This document shows, piece by piece, positions 42,438 through 51,668 of a DNA stretch of 64,000 nt. This DNA is from Pseudomonadota bacterium (lineage in GTDB: Bacteria > Pseudomonadota > Gammaproteobacteria > Burkholderiales > Gallionellaceae). Numbering within the stretch: the first letter of the stretch is position 1; the number at the start of each line of letters is the position of its first letter. The notes under the pieces were generated by a model that was not told where the DNA came from, ran no database searches, and saw only the letters and a list, made by a program, of their open reading frames with translations. The stretch is from NCBI GenBank assembly GCA_021821945.1, contig JAJZTF010000008.1:1-64000 (forward strand), given 5' to 3'. A program made the position numbers and the translations under genes.

Positions 42438-43115
42438 TCATTCCATCGAAATGCGCAGCGCCTGCGCCGCAACCCACGGCGTGAACGCAACCGCCAGCAC
42501 CAGCAAGGCCCCGAGCAATGAAAGATGCGAGGAAAAACCCATCCCGCTGGTTGCAGCGCCGACCGCACCCGTGCCGAAGATCAGCACGGGTATGCACAAA
42601 GGCAGCACCAGCAAAGACAGAAGCACCCCTCCTCCCCGCAACCCCAGGGTCAATGCGGCGCCTATCGCGCCTATCATGCTCAAAACGGGCGTGCCCAGCA
42701 ACAGACTCAACATCAGCACGCCGACAGCCTCAAGCGGCATGTCGAACTGCAATCCCAGCACCGGCGTCATCAACACCAGCGGCAACCCCGACACCATCCA
42801 GTGGGCAACCATCTTGCCAAGCACCACAACCGAAAGGGGCTGGGGCGCCAGCAGCATCTGCTCTAGCGTACCATCCAAATGGTCCGCCGAGAACAGCCTG
42901 CCCAACGATAACATTGAAGCGAGCAAGGCTGATACCCAAAGCACGCCAGGCGCCATCTTGCGCAGCATCTCCGGCTCCGGCCCCACTCCGAGCGGGAAGA
43001 GGCTTACCACCATCACGAAAAAGATCAGCGTGGTCAGTACATCCGCACGGCGCCGCATCGCCAGAATCAGATCGCGGCGCACCACCACGAAAAACAACCA
43101 TAATATCTTATTCAT
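42438..43115 (-). CDS. ccmB: Haem exporter membrane subunit CcmB
   Basis: CcmB is the membrane part of the CcmAB transporter, whose ATP hydrolysis releases holo-CcmE. The 225-residue protein has six membrane segments and the family pattern RRRADVLTTLIFFVMVVSLFPLGVGP and DGTLEQMLLAPQPL. The ATG 43115 overlaps the ccmA stop (ATGA). Confidence 0.95.
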   Translation of the reverse strand: MNKILWLFFVVVRRDLILAMRRRADVLTTLIFFVMVVSLFPLGVGPEPEMLRKMAPGVLWVSALLASMLSLGRLFSADHLDGTLEQMLLAPQPLSVVVLGKMVAHWMVSGLPLVLMTPVLGLQFDMPLEAVGVLMLSLLLGTPVLSMIGAIGAALTLGLRGGGVLLSLLVLPLCIPVLIFGTGAVGAATSGMGFSSHLSLLGALLVLAVAFTPWVAAQALRISME

Positions 43116-43732
43116 GGCGCCGACAGGGACAAACAAATCGTTTCCGCTCCGGCCACCAGAAGCGGCTGATGCGTGGTGAATATCACCATGCCCTGTCTTG
43201 CCAGATGTTCGCCGAAGAGTTCCTCGATCAGCGACACGGCGTTGACATCCAGGGCAGCCAAAGGTTCATCCAGTATCCAAAGCGCCGCATCGCTCACCAG
43301 CAGCCTTGCCAGCGCGGCACGGCGGCGCTGCCCCTGGGACAGCACCTTGACAGGCAGCCGCTCCCGCCCTTTCAGCCCCATGCGGCGAAGCGCCGAAATC
43401 GCTGCCGACTCGCCAAGCTCCATGCCGGACACAGCGGCCGATATCTTCAGGTTCTCGAGCGCGCTCAGTTCGTCCTTGATCGCGTTCAAGTGCCCAAGAT
43501 ACAGCACCCTTGAAAAATACGCCTCGGCAAGTTCGCCCACGTCTTTCCCTTCCCATGCGATCCTTCCCTCGTCAGGCTGGATGAAGCCGCACAGGGTGCG
43601 CAAAAGGCTGGTCTTGCCGCTGCCGTTCTCACCCTGAACCTGCATGATCTGCCCGGGCGAGAGCGCAAAGCCCAATCCCGAAAACAGCCGATGATCACCC
43701 CGGCTACAAGCTAGGTTGCTGACTTCCAGCAT
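43112..43732 (-). CDS. ccmA: Haem exporter ATPase CcmA
   Basis: CcmA is the ATPase of the CcmAB complex. The 206-residue protein has Walker A GENGSGKTSL near residue 34, the signature LSQGQRRRAALARL, and Walker B LWILDEPLAALD. It is the first gene of the ccm operon; a TATAAT about 30 bases upstream on the minus strand is a candidate -10. Confidence 0.96.
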   Translation of the reverse strand: MLEVSNLACSRGDHRLFSGLGFALSPGQIMQVQGENGSGKTSLLRTLCGFIQPDEGRIAWEGKDVGELAEAYFSRVLYLGHLNAIKDELSALENLKISAAVSGMELGESAAISALRRMGLKGRERLPVKVLSQGQRRRAALARLLVSDAALWILDEPLAALDVNAVSLIEELFGEHLARQGMVIFTTHQPLLVAGAETICLSLSAP

Positions 43733-43761
43733 GGAGACAAACCTGAATTGACAAGCTGCCG

Positions 43762-43806
43762 ATTATATACGATTGCCTCTGCCGATTGCGCATCATGCTT
43801 TATAAT
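43762..43806. promoter_or_regulatory. Candidate divergent promoters for ccmA (-) and fabI (+)
   Basis: The gap between ccmA and fabI has one TATAAT on the minus strand (43767-43762, about 30 bases before ccmA) and one on the plus strand (43801-43806, 30 bases before fabI). Neither has a good -35 at standard spacing, so these are -10 candidates only. Confidence 0.4.
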
Positions 43807-43836
43807 CGCCGCCGCACAACTTCACAAGGACCGCAC

Positions 43837-44625
43837 ATGGGATTTCTCGACGACAAACGCATCCTGATCACAGGCATGATCAGCAACCGCTCCATCGCCT
43901 ACGGGATCGCCCAGGCGATGCGCCGCGAGGGCGCGGAGCTCGCCTTCAGCTATCAGGGCGAACGGGTGCGCGATCGGGTCGTCGAGCTTGCCCGCCAGTT
44001 TGACAGCGAACTGGTCTTCCCATGCGATGTCGCCTCCGACGAGGAGATCGACAGGCTTTTCGCAGACCTAAAGCAGCATTGGGAAAAATTCGACGGGTTC
44101 GTGCACGCGATCGCCTATGCGCCACGCGAGTCGCTCGACGGGCAGATACTCGACGGCCTGAGCCGCGAGGCATTCCGCATCGCGCACGAAATCAGCGCAT
44201 ACAGTTTTCCGGCAATGGCCAAGGCAGCGCTGCCGATGATGGAAGGCAGGAATGCAGCGCTTCTGACCCTGAGCTATCTCGGCGCGGTTCGCACCATGCC
44301 GCACTACAACGTGATGGGGCTTGCAAAGGCGAGCCTCGAGGCCTCGGTCCGGTACCTTGCGATGCAGCTGGGCGCAAAGGGCATAAGGGTGAATGCGATA
44401 TCCGCAGGCCCCATCAGGACGCTCGCGGCGGCAGGCATCGCCGATTTCAACAAGCTTCTGGGCTTCAATGAACAGCATTCCCCATTGAAGCGCAACGTCA
44501 CCGCGGAAGAGGTGGGAAATGCGGCGGCATTCCTCTGCAGCGACCTGGCAAGCGGCATCACGGGAGAGATCACCTATGTAGACGGCGGCTTCAACACCAC
44601 ATCGCTTGGCGCAACCGAAGCCTAG
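43837..44625 (+). CDS. fabI: Enoyl-ACP reductase FabI
   Basis: FabI catalyses the last step of each fatty acid elongation cycle, using NADH. The 262-residue protein has the modified Rossmann start [15 protein letters not shown], and catalytic Tyr147, Tyr157 and Lys164 in the FabI spacing Y-x6-K. The C-terminal [10 protein letters not shown] is standard. AAGGA eight bases upstream supports the start. Confidence 0.97.
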   Translation: MGFLDDKRILITGMISNRSIAYGIAQAMRREGAELAFSYQGERVRDRVVELARQFDSELVFPCDVASDEEIDRLFADLKQHWEKFDGFVHAIAYAPRESLDGQILDGLSREAFRIAHEISAYSFPAMAKAALPMMEGRNAALLTLSYLGAVRTMPHYNVMGLAKASLEASVRYLAMQLGAKGIRVNAISAGPIRTLAAAGIADFNKLLGFNEQHSPLKRNVTAEEVGNAAAFLCSDLASGITGEITYVDGGFNTTSLGATEA

Positions 44626-44639
44626 CGCCCCGATGACGG

Positions 44640-44673
44640 CAGTCATAAAACTGAAACAAACCTGCAGCATAAT
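44640..44673 (+). promoter_or_regulatory. Pho-box promoter
   Basis: CAGTCATAAAACTGAAAC (44640-44657) matches the PhoB box half-sites CTGTCAT and CTGTCAC, 11 bp apart, with one and two changes. After exactly 10 bp comes CATAAT (44668-44673) as a -10. This is the same geometry as classic Pho promoters such as phoA. Transcription would begin near 44680. Confidence 0.6.
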
Positions 44674-44679
44674 GAAACC

Positions 44680-44773
44680 CTGATGAAGCAAAGAATGAAA
44701 GTGAGTTACGACGCCCTCCCCCGTCACACTTTTATGTTTTCATCTTGGGCATCCATGCGGATGCCCTTTTTTT
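44680..44773 (+). ncRNA. Candidate PhoB-dependent small RNA
   Basis: A transcript from the Pho-box promoter would meet a strong intrinsic terminator (44747-44773) after about 94 nt, with no convincing ORF in between. A 39-codon frame from 44683 runs through the terminator stem and into the next gene, and is not gene-like. The alternative is that the terminator belongs to fabI and the promoter serves the PLD-type lipoprotein gene by read-through. Confidence 0.4.
44747..44773 (+). terminator. Intrinsic terminator
   Basis: The stem GGGCATCC/GGATGCCC (44747-44754 and 44759-44766) with loop ATGC is followed by seven Ts. It lies 121 bases after the fabI stop and 23 bases before the next gene. Confidence 0.9.
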
Positions 44774-44795
44774 GTCCAGTCACTCCTGAAACGCG

Positions 44796-46322
44796 ATGTT
44801 AGGACGCTTCATTCTTTTCGCAGCCCTGCTCTCGATTCTTGCGGGATGCGCATCGGTTCCACCCGGAGCAGACTATCCGAAGGCGAGATCCGCCGCACTG
44901 CAAGATCCTGAAAATACCCGCCTGGGGGGCAAATTCGAGGCTGCCGCAAAAGCCCATGCCGGAAACTCCGGGTTTCGCATCATTCCTGACGGCAAGGACG
45001 CGCTTTCGCTGCGCATGCAGATGATCGATGCGGCAGAGAAGACGCTCGACCTTCAGTATTTCATTTTCCGCGGGGACCACACCGGCAAACTGCTCACTGA
45101 CGCGGTGCTGCGGGCCGCTGCCCGAGGGGTGCGCGTGCGCATCCTGATCGATGACGGTGAAACCCGGCCGGACGACGATCAGATCGCAAGGCTCGAATCC
45201 CACCCTTCGATCGAGATCAGGATATTCAACCCCTTTGCATACCACGGCCACAGCATGCTCATCAGGGCTGCCGAATTTCTTTTCAACGCGCGCCGGCTGG
45301 ACTACCGGATGCACAACAAGCTTCTCGTTGCAGACAATGCAGTCGCGCTGATAGGCGGGCGCAACATAGGCGACCAGTATTTCCAGATGGATCCCTCCTC
45401 CCAGTTCGCCGATGACGATGTATTCGCGGCAGGACCCATCGTAAAAAAGCTTTCGGAAAGCTTCGATGAATTCTGGAACTGCGACCTTTCCATCCCGATC
45501 GAGGCGCTCGCCTTGGGCCCGGATCAACCCCAGCCAGCCAATGATCCCCCGTACATCAGCGGCATTGCGACTGGAGAACCGCTTTCCGGCATACTCTCCG
45601 GACGCCTGCCGCTGACCTGGGCGCATGCCACACTCGTCTACGACAGCCCGGACAAGAAAAACGTGGAGAGCGGCAAGATGGCGGGGAACCTGATGAATCG
45701 CTCCATCGTCGATGCCGCTTCGGAGGTAAAGGATGAGCTGCTGATCATCACGCCCTATCTGGTTCCCGGAAAGGAAGGCATGGATCTGATCGGAAGCCTG
45801 CGCGATCGCAAGGTCAACATCCGCATCCTCACGAGTTCGCTCGACTCCTCAACCGTATTGCTGGCGCAGGCTGGGTACATGCATTACAGGATTCCTCTGC
45901 TCGAGAAGGGCGTCGGGCTCTATGAAATCCGCTCAAGGCCGGAAAACAGCAGAGGGAGTGGCGAGAGCAGAGCCCTGCTGCGCTATGGCAATTATTCGCT
46001 GCATGCGAAACTCTTTGTCTTCGACCACAAGCGCGTATTCATCGGTTCGATGAATTTCGACCAGCGCTCCATGCATCTCAACACCGAGATCGGCCTGATC
46101 ATCGATTCCCCGCTTCTGGCAGCGCAGATCTCATCGAGGTTCGACGCGATGACCCAACCGGAAAACGCATACAGGCTCTTGCTGACGCCACAAAACCGCA
46201 TCGTCTGGCTCACGCAGGAGAAAGGAAAAAGGATCGAGTATCTAACTGAGCCTGCAAGGAGCGACTGGCAGAGAATCGAGGCGGACACGCTCTCGCTTCT
46301 GCCCGTGGACGACGAACTCTGA
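44796..46322 (+). CDS. PLD-family lipoprotein, cardiolipin synthase C-like
   Basis: This 508-residue protein carries two phospholipase D active sites, HNKLLVADNAVALIGGRN and HAKLFVFDHKRVFIGSMNFDQRS, in the ClsC/YmdC arrangement. The N-terminus has a lipobox (LAGC, Cys18), so it should be a lipoprotein, probably in the periplasm or the outer membrane. It may make or remodel cardiolipin, but phospholipase activity cannot be excluded. It lies downstream of the Pho-box region, and phospholipid turnover would fit phosphate stress. Confidence 0.85.
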   Translation: MLGRFILFAALLSILAGCASVPPGADYPKARSAALQDPENTRLGGKFEAAAKAHAGNSGFRIIPDGKDALSLRMQMIDAAEKTLDLQYFIFRGDHTGKLLTDAVLRAAARGVRVRILIDDGETRPDDDQIARLESHPSIEIRIFNPFAYHGHSMLIRAAEFLFNARRLDYRMHNKLLVADNAVALIGGRNIGDQYFQMDPSSQFADDDVFAAGPIVKKLSESFDEFWNCDLSIPIEALALGPDQPQPANDPPYISGIATGEPLSGILSGRLPLTWAHATLVYDSPDKKNVESGKMAGNLMNRSIVDAASEVKDELLIITPYLVPGKEGMDLIGSLRDRKVNIRILTSSLDSSTVLLAQAGYMHYRIPLLEKGVGLYEIRSRPENSRGSGESRALLRYGNYSLHAKLFVFDHKRVFIGSMNFDQRSMHLNTEIGLIIDSPLLAAQISSRFDAMTQPENAYRLLLTPQNRIVWLTQEKGKRIEYLTEPARSDWQRIEADTLSLLPVDDEL

Positions 46323-46333
46323 ATGAAGGAAAG

Positions 46334-46984
46334 TCAGCCCGCCTTGTGCAATGTCATGCAAAAAAGCGTCCCGCCGCCAGCCACGTTCTCGAGCGAAATC
46401 GAGCCTGAACCATGCGCCTTGGCGACCGCTTCGCACAGCGCAAGCCCCAGGCCGGTAGAAGAAGATTTCTCGCCGCGCTGCACCGTTTCATCCACCATGC
46501 CGACCCCGATCCCGTCGTCACACACCTTGAAGGTCAGCACGCCGCCTTGCCGCTCGGCCCATATCCTGACCTCGCGATGCGCATAGCGGACCGCATTGTT
46601 GAGCGCGGATTCCAGCGCCAGTTCGACCAGGTTCTGATCGAAGAAACCGACGTTGGCGTTCCCGCCAGGCCCGATTTTTACCGAAACCGGATGTCCCTGG
46701 CGACTCCTTCCCATCTGCACGGACTGGCTGGCATCCACCAGATCCTCGAGAAACTCTGCAATGTCGACCTCCGAGACCATGGGATTCAGTCCCGACTGGT
46801 CATGCTTGTATAGCGTCAGAAAGCCCATCAGGCGGCTTTTCAGTTCCAGGCAGCGCCGGTATGCGCGCTGCCCCTCGACGGGCACGCCTTCATGGTGGTT
46901 CAGCTGCTCGAGTTCGATCTCCAATAAAGCCAGCGCATTCTTGATGTCGTGGATGACCAGAGCGGAGAGCGCATTCTGCATCAT
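46334..46984 (-). CDS. Small soluble sensor histidine kinase
   Basis: The 216-residue protein is a minimal kinase: phosphoacceptor helix IHDIKNAL with His12, then the ATPase domain with the N box (LNNAVRYA), the G1 box CDDGIGVG and the G2 box STGLGLAL. There is no sensor or membrane segment, so input must come from a partner. The start overlaps the stop of the response regulator gene upstream by 4 bases. Confidence 0.9.
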   Translation of the reverse strand: MMQNALSALVIHDIKNALALLEIELEQLNHHEGVPVEGQRAYRRCLELKSRLMGFLTLYKHDQSGLNPMVSEVDIAEFLEDLVDASQSVQMGRSRQGHPVSVKIGPGGNANVGFFDQNLVELALESALNNAVRYAHREVRIWAERQGGVLTFKVCDDGIGVGMVDETVQRGEKSSSTGLGLALCEAVAKAHGSGSISLENVAGGGTLFCMTLHKAG

Positions 46985-48648
46985 TCGCTCACGATCTCGT
47001 TGAAGAAGCGATAAAAGTTCATCACCTTCTGATTGTTGGGAAGCAGCCTGTCCAGCCTCATCAGATAGTCCTTGGCGCGCTCCACAATCGCCTCATTCAT
47101 GCCGCCCTGCTTCAGCCACAAGAGATGGAGCTGGGCTGCGGTCATCAGCGCATCCAGGTTCTCTCCATGGATGGCAAACGCTTCCTTCACCTTGAGGTAA
47201 GCCTCGTCGAAATGCGCGGTGCGCATAAGCCTATTCGCCTCCTCCACCAGATTCAGGATGCGCTTTCTACCCCCGTCTATCACGTCCTCGACCTTGTCGT
47301 CGTGTCCCGTGTCCTTCATGGATTTTTTGACATGGCGCGCAATGCGCTTCTCATCCTTGCCGCTGACCTGTATCGCCTCCGTCATCATCTTGAGGCCCAG
47401 AACCACATCCCCAGCTTTCAGCGCCGACTTTCCGAGTGCAGTCATCACGAAGCTGTTCTTCCGGTTTGCCAGGAGCGACTTTGATCTCTCTAACAGCTTT
47501 TGCGATTTTTCATGGTCGCCCAGGTCAAAATATGCCTGAGCCAGTATCGCATTCTTGGCTACGCCGAAGAGCCCCACCTCGCCGTGCTTTCTTGCCGTTT
47601 TTTCCAGCGTCTCTATCGCCCCCTTCTGGTCTCCCATGTCGACCTGGACCTGAGCCAGGGAAAGATAATCACCGGTCCTCTCCACCATGGACCCAGTCGA
47701 CAATTTTATGGCCTCAAGTGAATTCGATTTCGCCTCCTCGAGTTTCCCCATCAGGAATGCTGCTTGGGATAGGTCCCTGAAGCGCTTGGCGCTCGGCAAT
47801 ATTGCAGATGAGCGGCAAAGGTATTCATAGGCGCCGTCCTCGTCATCCATATCGATGGCTATCCTGGAAAGCAGCTCATAGGCTGAGACATAGTTCTTGT
47901 TCATTTCGACGATCTGCTTTGCAATCTTTGCCGCAGCCTCAAGCTCTCCCAGCGCATAATGCGCGCGCGCCTGCCCCATCATGATCCAAGGAACATCGCT
48001 GCGCAAACTTGCCGCGCGATCAAAAGTCTCGAGGGCCATAGCATAATCCTGCATCGCAAGTTCGGAATCCGCCTTGCGCCTTAACACATCCAACATCCTG
48101 CGCTCGTCTGGCGCAACTCCCAGCAACCTGTTGCATTCACGAACGGCCACATCGTACTGCTTTGCATTGATCGCCTTCAAAACCGGCATCAGGAAGGCGC
48201 GTTTGTCCAGAAGCCGCATCAGGCGGGAACGCAGCTTCTTCTCCGGGCATGGTTTTAAAAGATAATCGTCCGGGATGAATTCGACCGCGCTTGCGACAAA
48301 GTCGTATTCGGTCTCTGCCGTGAGCATCACGAAGATGGAAGTCGCGCTAAGCAGGTTTTCGCTGCGCAGATGCTCCAGGAAATGCTGCCCCGAGCTGGCA
48401 TTGTTCAGGTTATAGTCGCATATGATGATGTCGAAGGCATTCGCTTCCACCTGAACGAGCGCCTCCGTTGCGGTGCTTGCGAGCTTGACGCTATTGATGC
48501 CCAGGGACTGAAGCTGGGAACGGACCGCATGCCGCATCGAACTGATATCGTCGATGACCAGCGCGGACAGCTTACCGAAATCGATGTACTCATTTTCAAC
48601 GGCGTTGCGCCCTTGAACCAGGGCTTCCATGCCACTCATTTCGTTCAA
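46981..48648 (-). CDS. Response regulator with long TPR domain
   Basis: The 555-residue protein has a receiver domain (about 27-145; acidic pair Asp33-Asp34, phosphoacceptor Asp78 in ICDYN, Lys132) followed by about ten TPR-like repeats to the C-terminus and no DNA-binding or enzyme domain. Similar REC-TPR proteins include VieB of Vibrio, so control by protein-protein contact is likely. The start is probably the TTG at 48648 (GAGAGGTGC upstream); ATG 48639 is the alternative. Coupled to the histidine kinase gene. Confidence 0.85.
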   Translation of the reverse strand: MNEMSGMEALVQGRNAVENEYIDFGKLSALVIDDISSMRHAVRSQLQSLGINSVKLASTATEALVQVEANAFDIIICDYNLNNASSGQHFLEHLRSENLLSATSIFVMLTAETEYDFVASAVEFIPDDYLLKPCPEKKLRSRLMRLLDKRAFLMPVLKAINAKQYDVAVRECNRLLGVAPDERRMLDVLRRKADSELAMQDYAMALETFDRAASLRSDVPWIMMGQARAHYALGELEAAAKIAKQIVEMNKNYVSAYELLSRIAIDMDDEDGAYEYLCRSSAILPSAKRFRDLSQAAFLMGKLEEAKSNSLEAIKLSTGSMVERTGDYLSLAQVQVDMGDQKGAIETLEKTARKHGEVGLFGVAKNAILAQAYFDLGDHEKSQKLLERSKSLLANRKNSFVMTALGKSALKAGDVVLGLKMMTEAIQVSGKDEKRIARHVKKSMKDTGHDDKVEDVIDGGRKRILNLVEEANRLMRTAHFDEAYLKVKEAFAIHGENLDALMTAAQLHLLWLKQGGMNEAIVERAKDYLMRLDRLLPNNQKVMNFYRFFNEIVSE

Positions 48649-48720
48649 AGCACCTCTCCGACCGACGACTGTGGGCCTGTCAATGGCAGAAGATTAGCAC
48701 AGCCAGCCTGAAATCCACAA

Positions 48721-49287
48721 TCAGATCACATCGCGGACCGGCTTGAAGCTCCTGCGATGCTCGGAACATGCGCCGTGTTTTTTCAGTGCCTCGATGTGCA
48801 TCGCGGTGGGATAGCCTTTGTGGATAGCGAACCCGTATTGGGGATATCGCCCGTGCAACTCCAGCATCCATTCATCCCTTGATGTCTTGGCAAGAATCGA
48901 GGCTGCGGAAATCGCCGCGATTTTGCTGTCACCCTTCACGACCGCTTCGCATGGCACATCGATCTTTGGGCAGTAAAGGCCATCCACCAGGACGAGGGCG
49001 GGCTCGATGTCCAACGCCAGCACGGCGCGCTTCATCGCAAGCAGCGTCGCATTCAGGATGTTCAGGCGGTCTATCTCCTCGACGGATGCATATGCGACAG
49101 CCCAGGCCAGCGCAGATTCCCTGATCAGCGGGGCGAGCTTCTCGCGTTGTCTTTCCGTCAGCTTCTTCGAGTCGTTCAGGCCCGGGATGGGCCGGGCCTC
49201 GTCCAGAATCACCGCGGCTGCGCTCACGGGCCCCGCCAGCGGGCCGCGTCCCGCCTCGTCCACCCCGCAGATCAGGGTTTCAGTCAC
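48721..49287 (-). CDS. rnhB: Ribonuclease HII
   Basis: RnhB removes ribonucleotides from DNA and RNA from RNA-DNA hybrids. The 188-residue protein has the motif [14 protein letters not shown] near the N-terminus, followed by LNDSKKL and [18 protein letters not shown]. The start is a GTG that overlaps the lpxB stop (GTGA). It ends the lpx-rnhB part of the operon. Confidence 0.95.
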   Translation of the reverse strand: MTETLICGVDEAGRGPLAGPVSAAAVILDEARPIPGLNDSKKLTERQREKLAPLIRESALAWAVAYASVEEIDRLNILNATLLAMKRAVLALDIEPALVLVDGLYCPKIDVPCEAVVKGDSKIAAISAASILAKTSRDEWMLELHGRYPQYGFAIHKGYPTAMHIEALKKHGACSEHRRSFKPVRDVI

Positions 49288-50423
49288 GGCAGATGGGACA
49301 GGACTGCTTCGGCCGCCTTCTGCGCGGTGTTCTGCCGCAGGGTCTCGTGCAGTCCTTCGAAGATCGACTCGAGCTGTTCCAGCGCATCGCCATCGTTCAG
49401 GAGGTTGAGCAGCGCCTGCGCCAGGTTTTCCGGCGTCGCATCCGACTGCATCAGCTCGGGCACGACAAAGCGCCCGAGCAATATGTTGGGCAGTCCGAAA
49501 TAGGGAAGATAGCTCTTGCGCCTCATGATGCGCCAGGTCAGGCTGTTCAGCCTGTAGGTGATGACCATGGGGCGCTTGAGCAGCGCGCACTCGAGCGTGG
49601 CCGTGCCCGATGCGACAAGAACGATGTCGGCTGCCGTCATCGCATCCTGCGCATGCCCGAACAACAGGGAAAACGGCAGCTCCTCGGCCTTGCAATCGTA
49701 TAGCGCCTGCTCGAAAATTGCCCGCGTCTCCCGGCTGACCAGCGGGACCAGGAACCGCGCATCGGGGATGCTTTGCAAGATGATTTTCGCCGTCTCGATG
49801 TAGAGTGCGGCAAGCTGCCTGACCTCGGACTGGCGGCTCCCGGGAAGGAATGCGAACACCTTCGCGTGCAAAGGGATGCGCATCGTCTCCCTGATGCCGG
49901 CCCGATCAGGATGCATCGGAAGCATGTCGGCAAGCGGATGCCCCACATAGGTCACGGGCACGCCCGCATCCTGGTATATCCGCGGCTCATGAGGAAAAAG
50001 TGCGAGCATGTGCGTCACGGCCCGCCTGATCTTCTTGATGCGCTCCCCGCGCCAGGCCCATATCGAAGGGCTGACGTAATGTATCGTCGGGATGCCGTGT
50101 TTCTTGAGCGCATGCTCGAGACCGAAATTGAAATCGGGCGCATCCACCCCGATGAAAAGCGCCGGCCTGCTGGACAGAAAATGCGCGCGCAGCTTGCGGC
50201 GTATGCCGACCAGCTCGAGATAGTGACGCAGCACTTCGACATAGCCGAACACCGCGAGCTTTTCCATCGGGAACAGCACGCGCATCCCCACGGACTGCAT
50301 CTTAGGCCCGCCTATCCCGACGAATTCCACATCCGGGCGCGCGCGTCTGATCGCCGCCATCAGATGGCTCGCAAGCAGATCCCCCGAAGCCTCACCCGCA
50401 ACGATGCCGATTACCTGTGCCAT
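49284..50423 (-). CDS. lpxB: Lipid A disaccharide synthase
   Basis: LpxB joins UDP-2,3-diacylglucosamine and lipid X to form the lipid A disaccharide. The 379-residue protein has the N-terminal [13 protein letters not shown], the SPSIWAWR segment and the C-terminal [12 protein letters not shown] nucleotide-binding motif. The start at 50423 lies 4 bases after lpxA. Confidence 0.96.
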   Translation of the reverse strand: MAQVIGIVAGEASGDLLASHLMAAIRRARPDVEFVGIGGPKMQSVGMRVLFPMEKLAVFGYVEVLRHYLELVGIRRKLRAHFLSSRPALFIGVDAPDFNFGLEHALKKHGIPTIHYVSPSIWAWRGERIKKIRRAVTHMLALFPHEPRIYQDAGVPVTYVGHPLADMLPMHPDRAGIRETMRIPLHAKVFAFLPGSRQSEVRQLAALYIETAKIILQSIPDARFLVPLVSRETRAIFEQALYDCKAEELPFSLLFGHAQDAMTAADIVLVASGTATLECALLKRPMVITYRLNSLTWRIMRRKSYLPYFGLPNILLGRFVVPELMQSDATPENLAQALLNLLNDGDALEQLESIFEGLHETLRQNTAQKAAEAVLSHLP

Positions 50424-50427
50424 GAAA

Positions 50428-51198
50428 TCAACGTGTGATGCCGCGCGTCGCAACGGCCAGAAAATCCGCGAGCAGCTGCAATTCCGCGCATTCCGCCACC
50501 TGGCCCTCGATCGCCTGTTTGGCCTCATCCAGGGCAAGGCCCGACTTGTAGAGCGTCTTGTATGCGCGCCTGATCGCCATGATGGACTCATTGGTAAAAC
50601 CGCGCCGCTTGAGCCCCTCGGAATTGATGCCGTACGCCGAGGCGGGATTGCCCGCCGCAGTGACGAAGGGAGGCAGGTCCTGGGCCAGCCGGGTCTGAAA
50701 ACCGGTCATCGCATGCGCCCCTATGCGCACGAACTGGTGCACGCCTGAAAGACCGCCCAGGAACGCCCAGTCTCCGACATGTACATGGCCGCCCAGGGTA
50801 GCGCCGTTTGCCATGATGGTGTGATTGCCGACCTGGCAGTCGTGCGCGACATGCACATAGGCCATGATCCAGTTGTGACTGCCTATGCGCGTCACCCCGA
50901 CATCCTGGACCGTTCCGATATTGAAGGTGCAGAATTCGCGTATCGTGTTGTGGTCGCCGATTTCGAGGCGGGTGGGTTCGTTCGCGTATTTCTTGTCCTG
51001 CGGGATCTCTCCCAGGGAACAGAACTGGAAGATGCGGTTGTGGGCGCCGATGCGCGTGTGGCCTTCGATGACCACATGCGGGCCGATCACCGTGCCCTCA
51101 CCTATCTCGACATGCTCGCCTATGATCGAGTAGGCCCCCACCGAGACATGCCCGGCGAGTCTCGCATTGGGATGAACAATCGCGGTTTCGTGTATCAT
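50428..51198 (-). CDS. lpxA: UDP-GlcNAc acyltransferase LpxA
   Basis: LpxA catalyses the first step of lipid A synthesis. The 256-residue protein has hexapeptide repeats forming a left-handed beta helix (about 1-185) and the catalytic region HVAHDCQVGNH, then a helical C-terminal part. The ATG overlaps the fabZ stop by one base. Confidence 0.97.
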   Translation of the reverse strand: MIHETAIVHPNARLAGHVSVGAYSIIGEHVEIGEGTVIGPHVVIEGHTRIGAHNRIFQFCSLGEIPQDKKYANEPTRLEIGDHNTIREFCTFNIGTVQDVGVTRIGSHNWIMAYVHVAHDCQVGNHTIMANGATLGGHVHVGDWAFLGGLSGVHQFVRIGAHAMTGFQTRLAQDLPPFVTAAGNPASAYGINSEGLKRRGFTNESIMAIRRAYKTLYKSGLALDEAKQAIEGQVAECAELQLLADFLAVATRGITR

Positions 51199-51668
51199 CA
51201 GTCCACCGTCTTGACCGTGCACATCAGCTCCGCCTCGGCCACCAGCTGCCCGTCCACTTCGGCTTCCGCCTTGAACTTGTATACGCCGCGCATGCTGCGC
51301 GTGAGTTCCGCCTTGATGACCAGCTGGTCCCCTGGCGCAACGGGCTTCTTGAAGCGTGCGCCGTCTATGCCCGCGAAATAGTACACGGACTTTTCGTCCA
51401 GTTTTCTTTCCATGCTCTGGAAGGAAAGCAATGCGGCCGTCTGCGCCATTGCCTCTATGATCAGGACGCCTGGCATCACGGGATGATGGGGATAGTGCCC
51501 TGGAAAGAACGGCTCGTTGATGGTGACGTTTTTCAGCGCGACGATGCGCTTTCCGGGCTCGATGGAAAGCACCCTGTCCACCAGCAGGAAGGGATAGCGG
51601 TGCGGCAGATTCTCGAGTATGGCATGGATGTCCATCACCGGCACTGCGGATGTCTTTTGAGTATTCAT
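51198..51668 (-). CDS. fabZ: 3-hydroxyacyl-ACP dehydratase FabZ
   Basis: FabZ dehydrates 3-hydroxyacyl-ACP and sits at the branch between fatty acid and lipid A synthesis. The 156-residue hotdog-fold protein has [16 protein letters not shown] with the catalytic His, and the Glu in IIEAMAQ. ATGA overlap with lpxD. Confidence 0.97.
   Translation of the reverse strand: MNTQKTSAVPVMDIHAILENLPHRYPFLLVDRVLSIEPGKRIVALKNVTINEPFFPGHYPHHPVMPGVLIIEAMAQTAALLSFQSMERKLDEKSVYYFAGIDGARFKKPVAPGDQLVIKAELTRSMRGVYKFKAEAEVDGQLVAEAELMCTVKTVD

Noticed and set aside
44683-44802. 39-codon frame downstream of the Pho-box promoter
   Set aside because: It reads through the terminator stem and into the next gene, has no ribosome-binding site and has unlikely composition.
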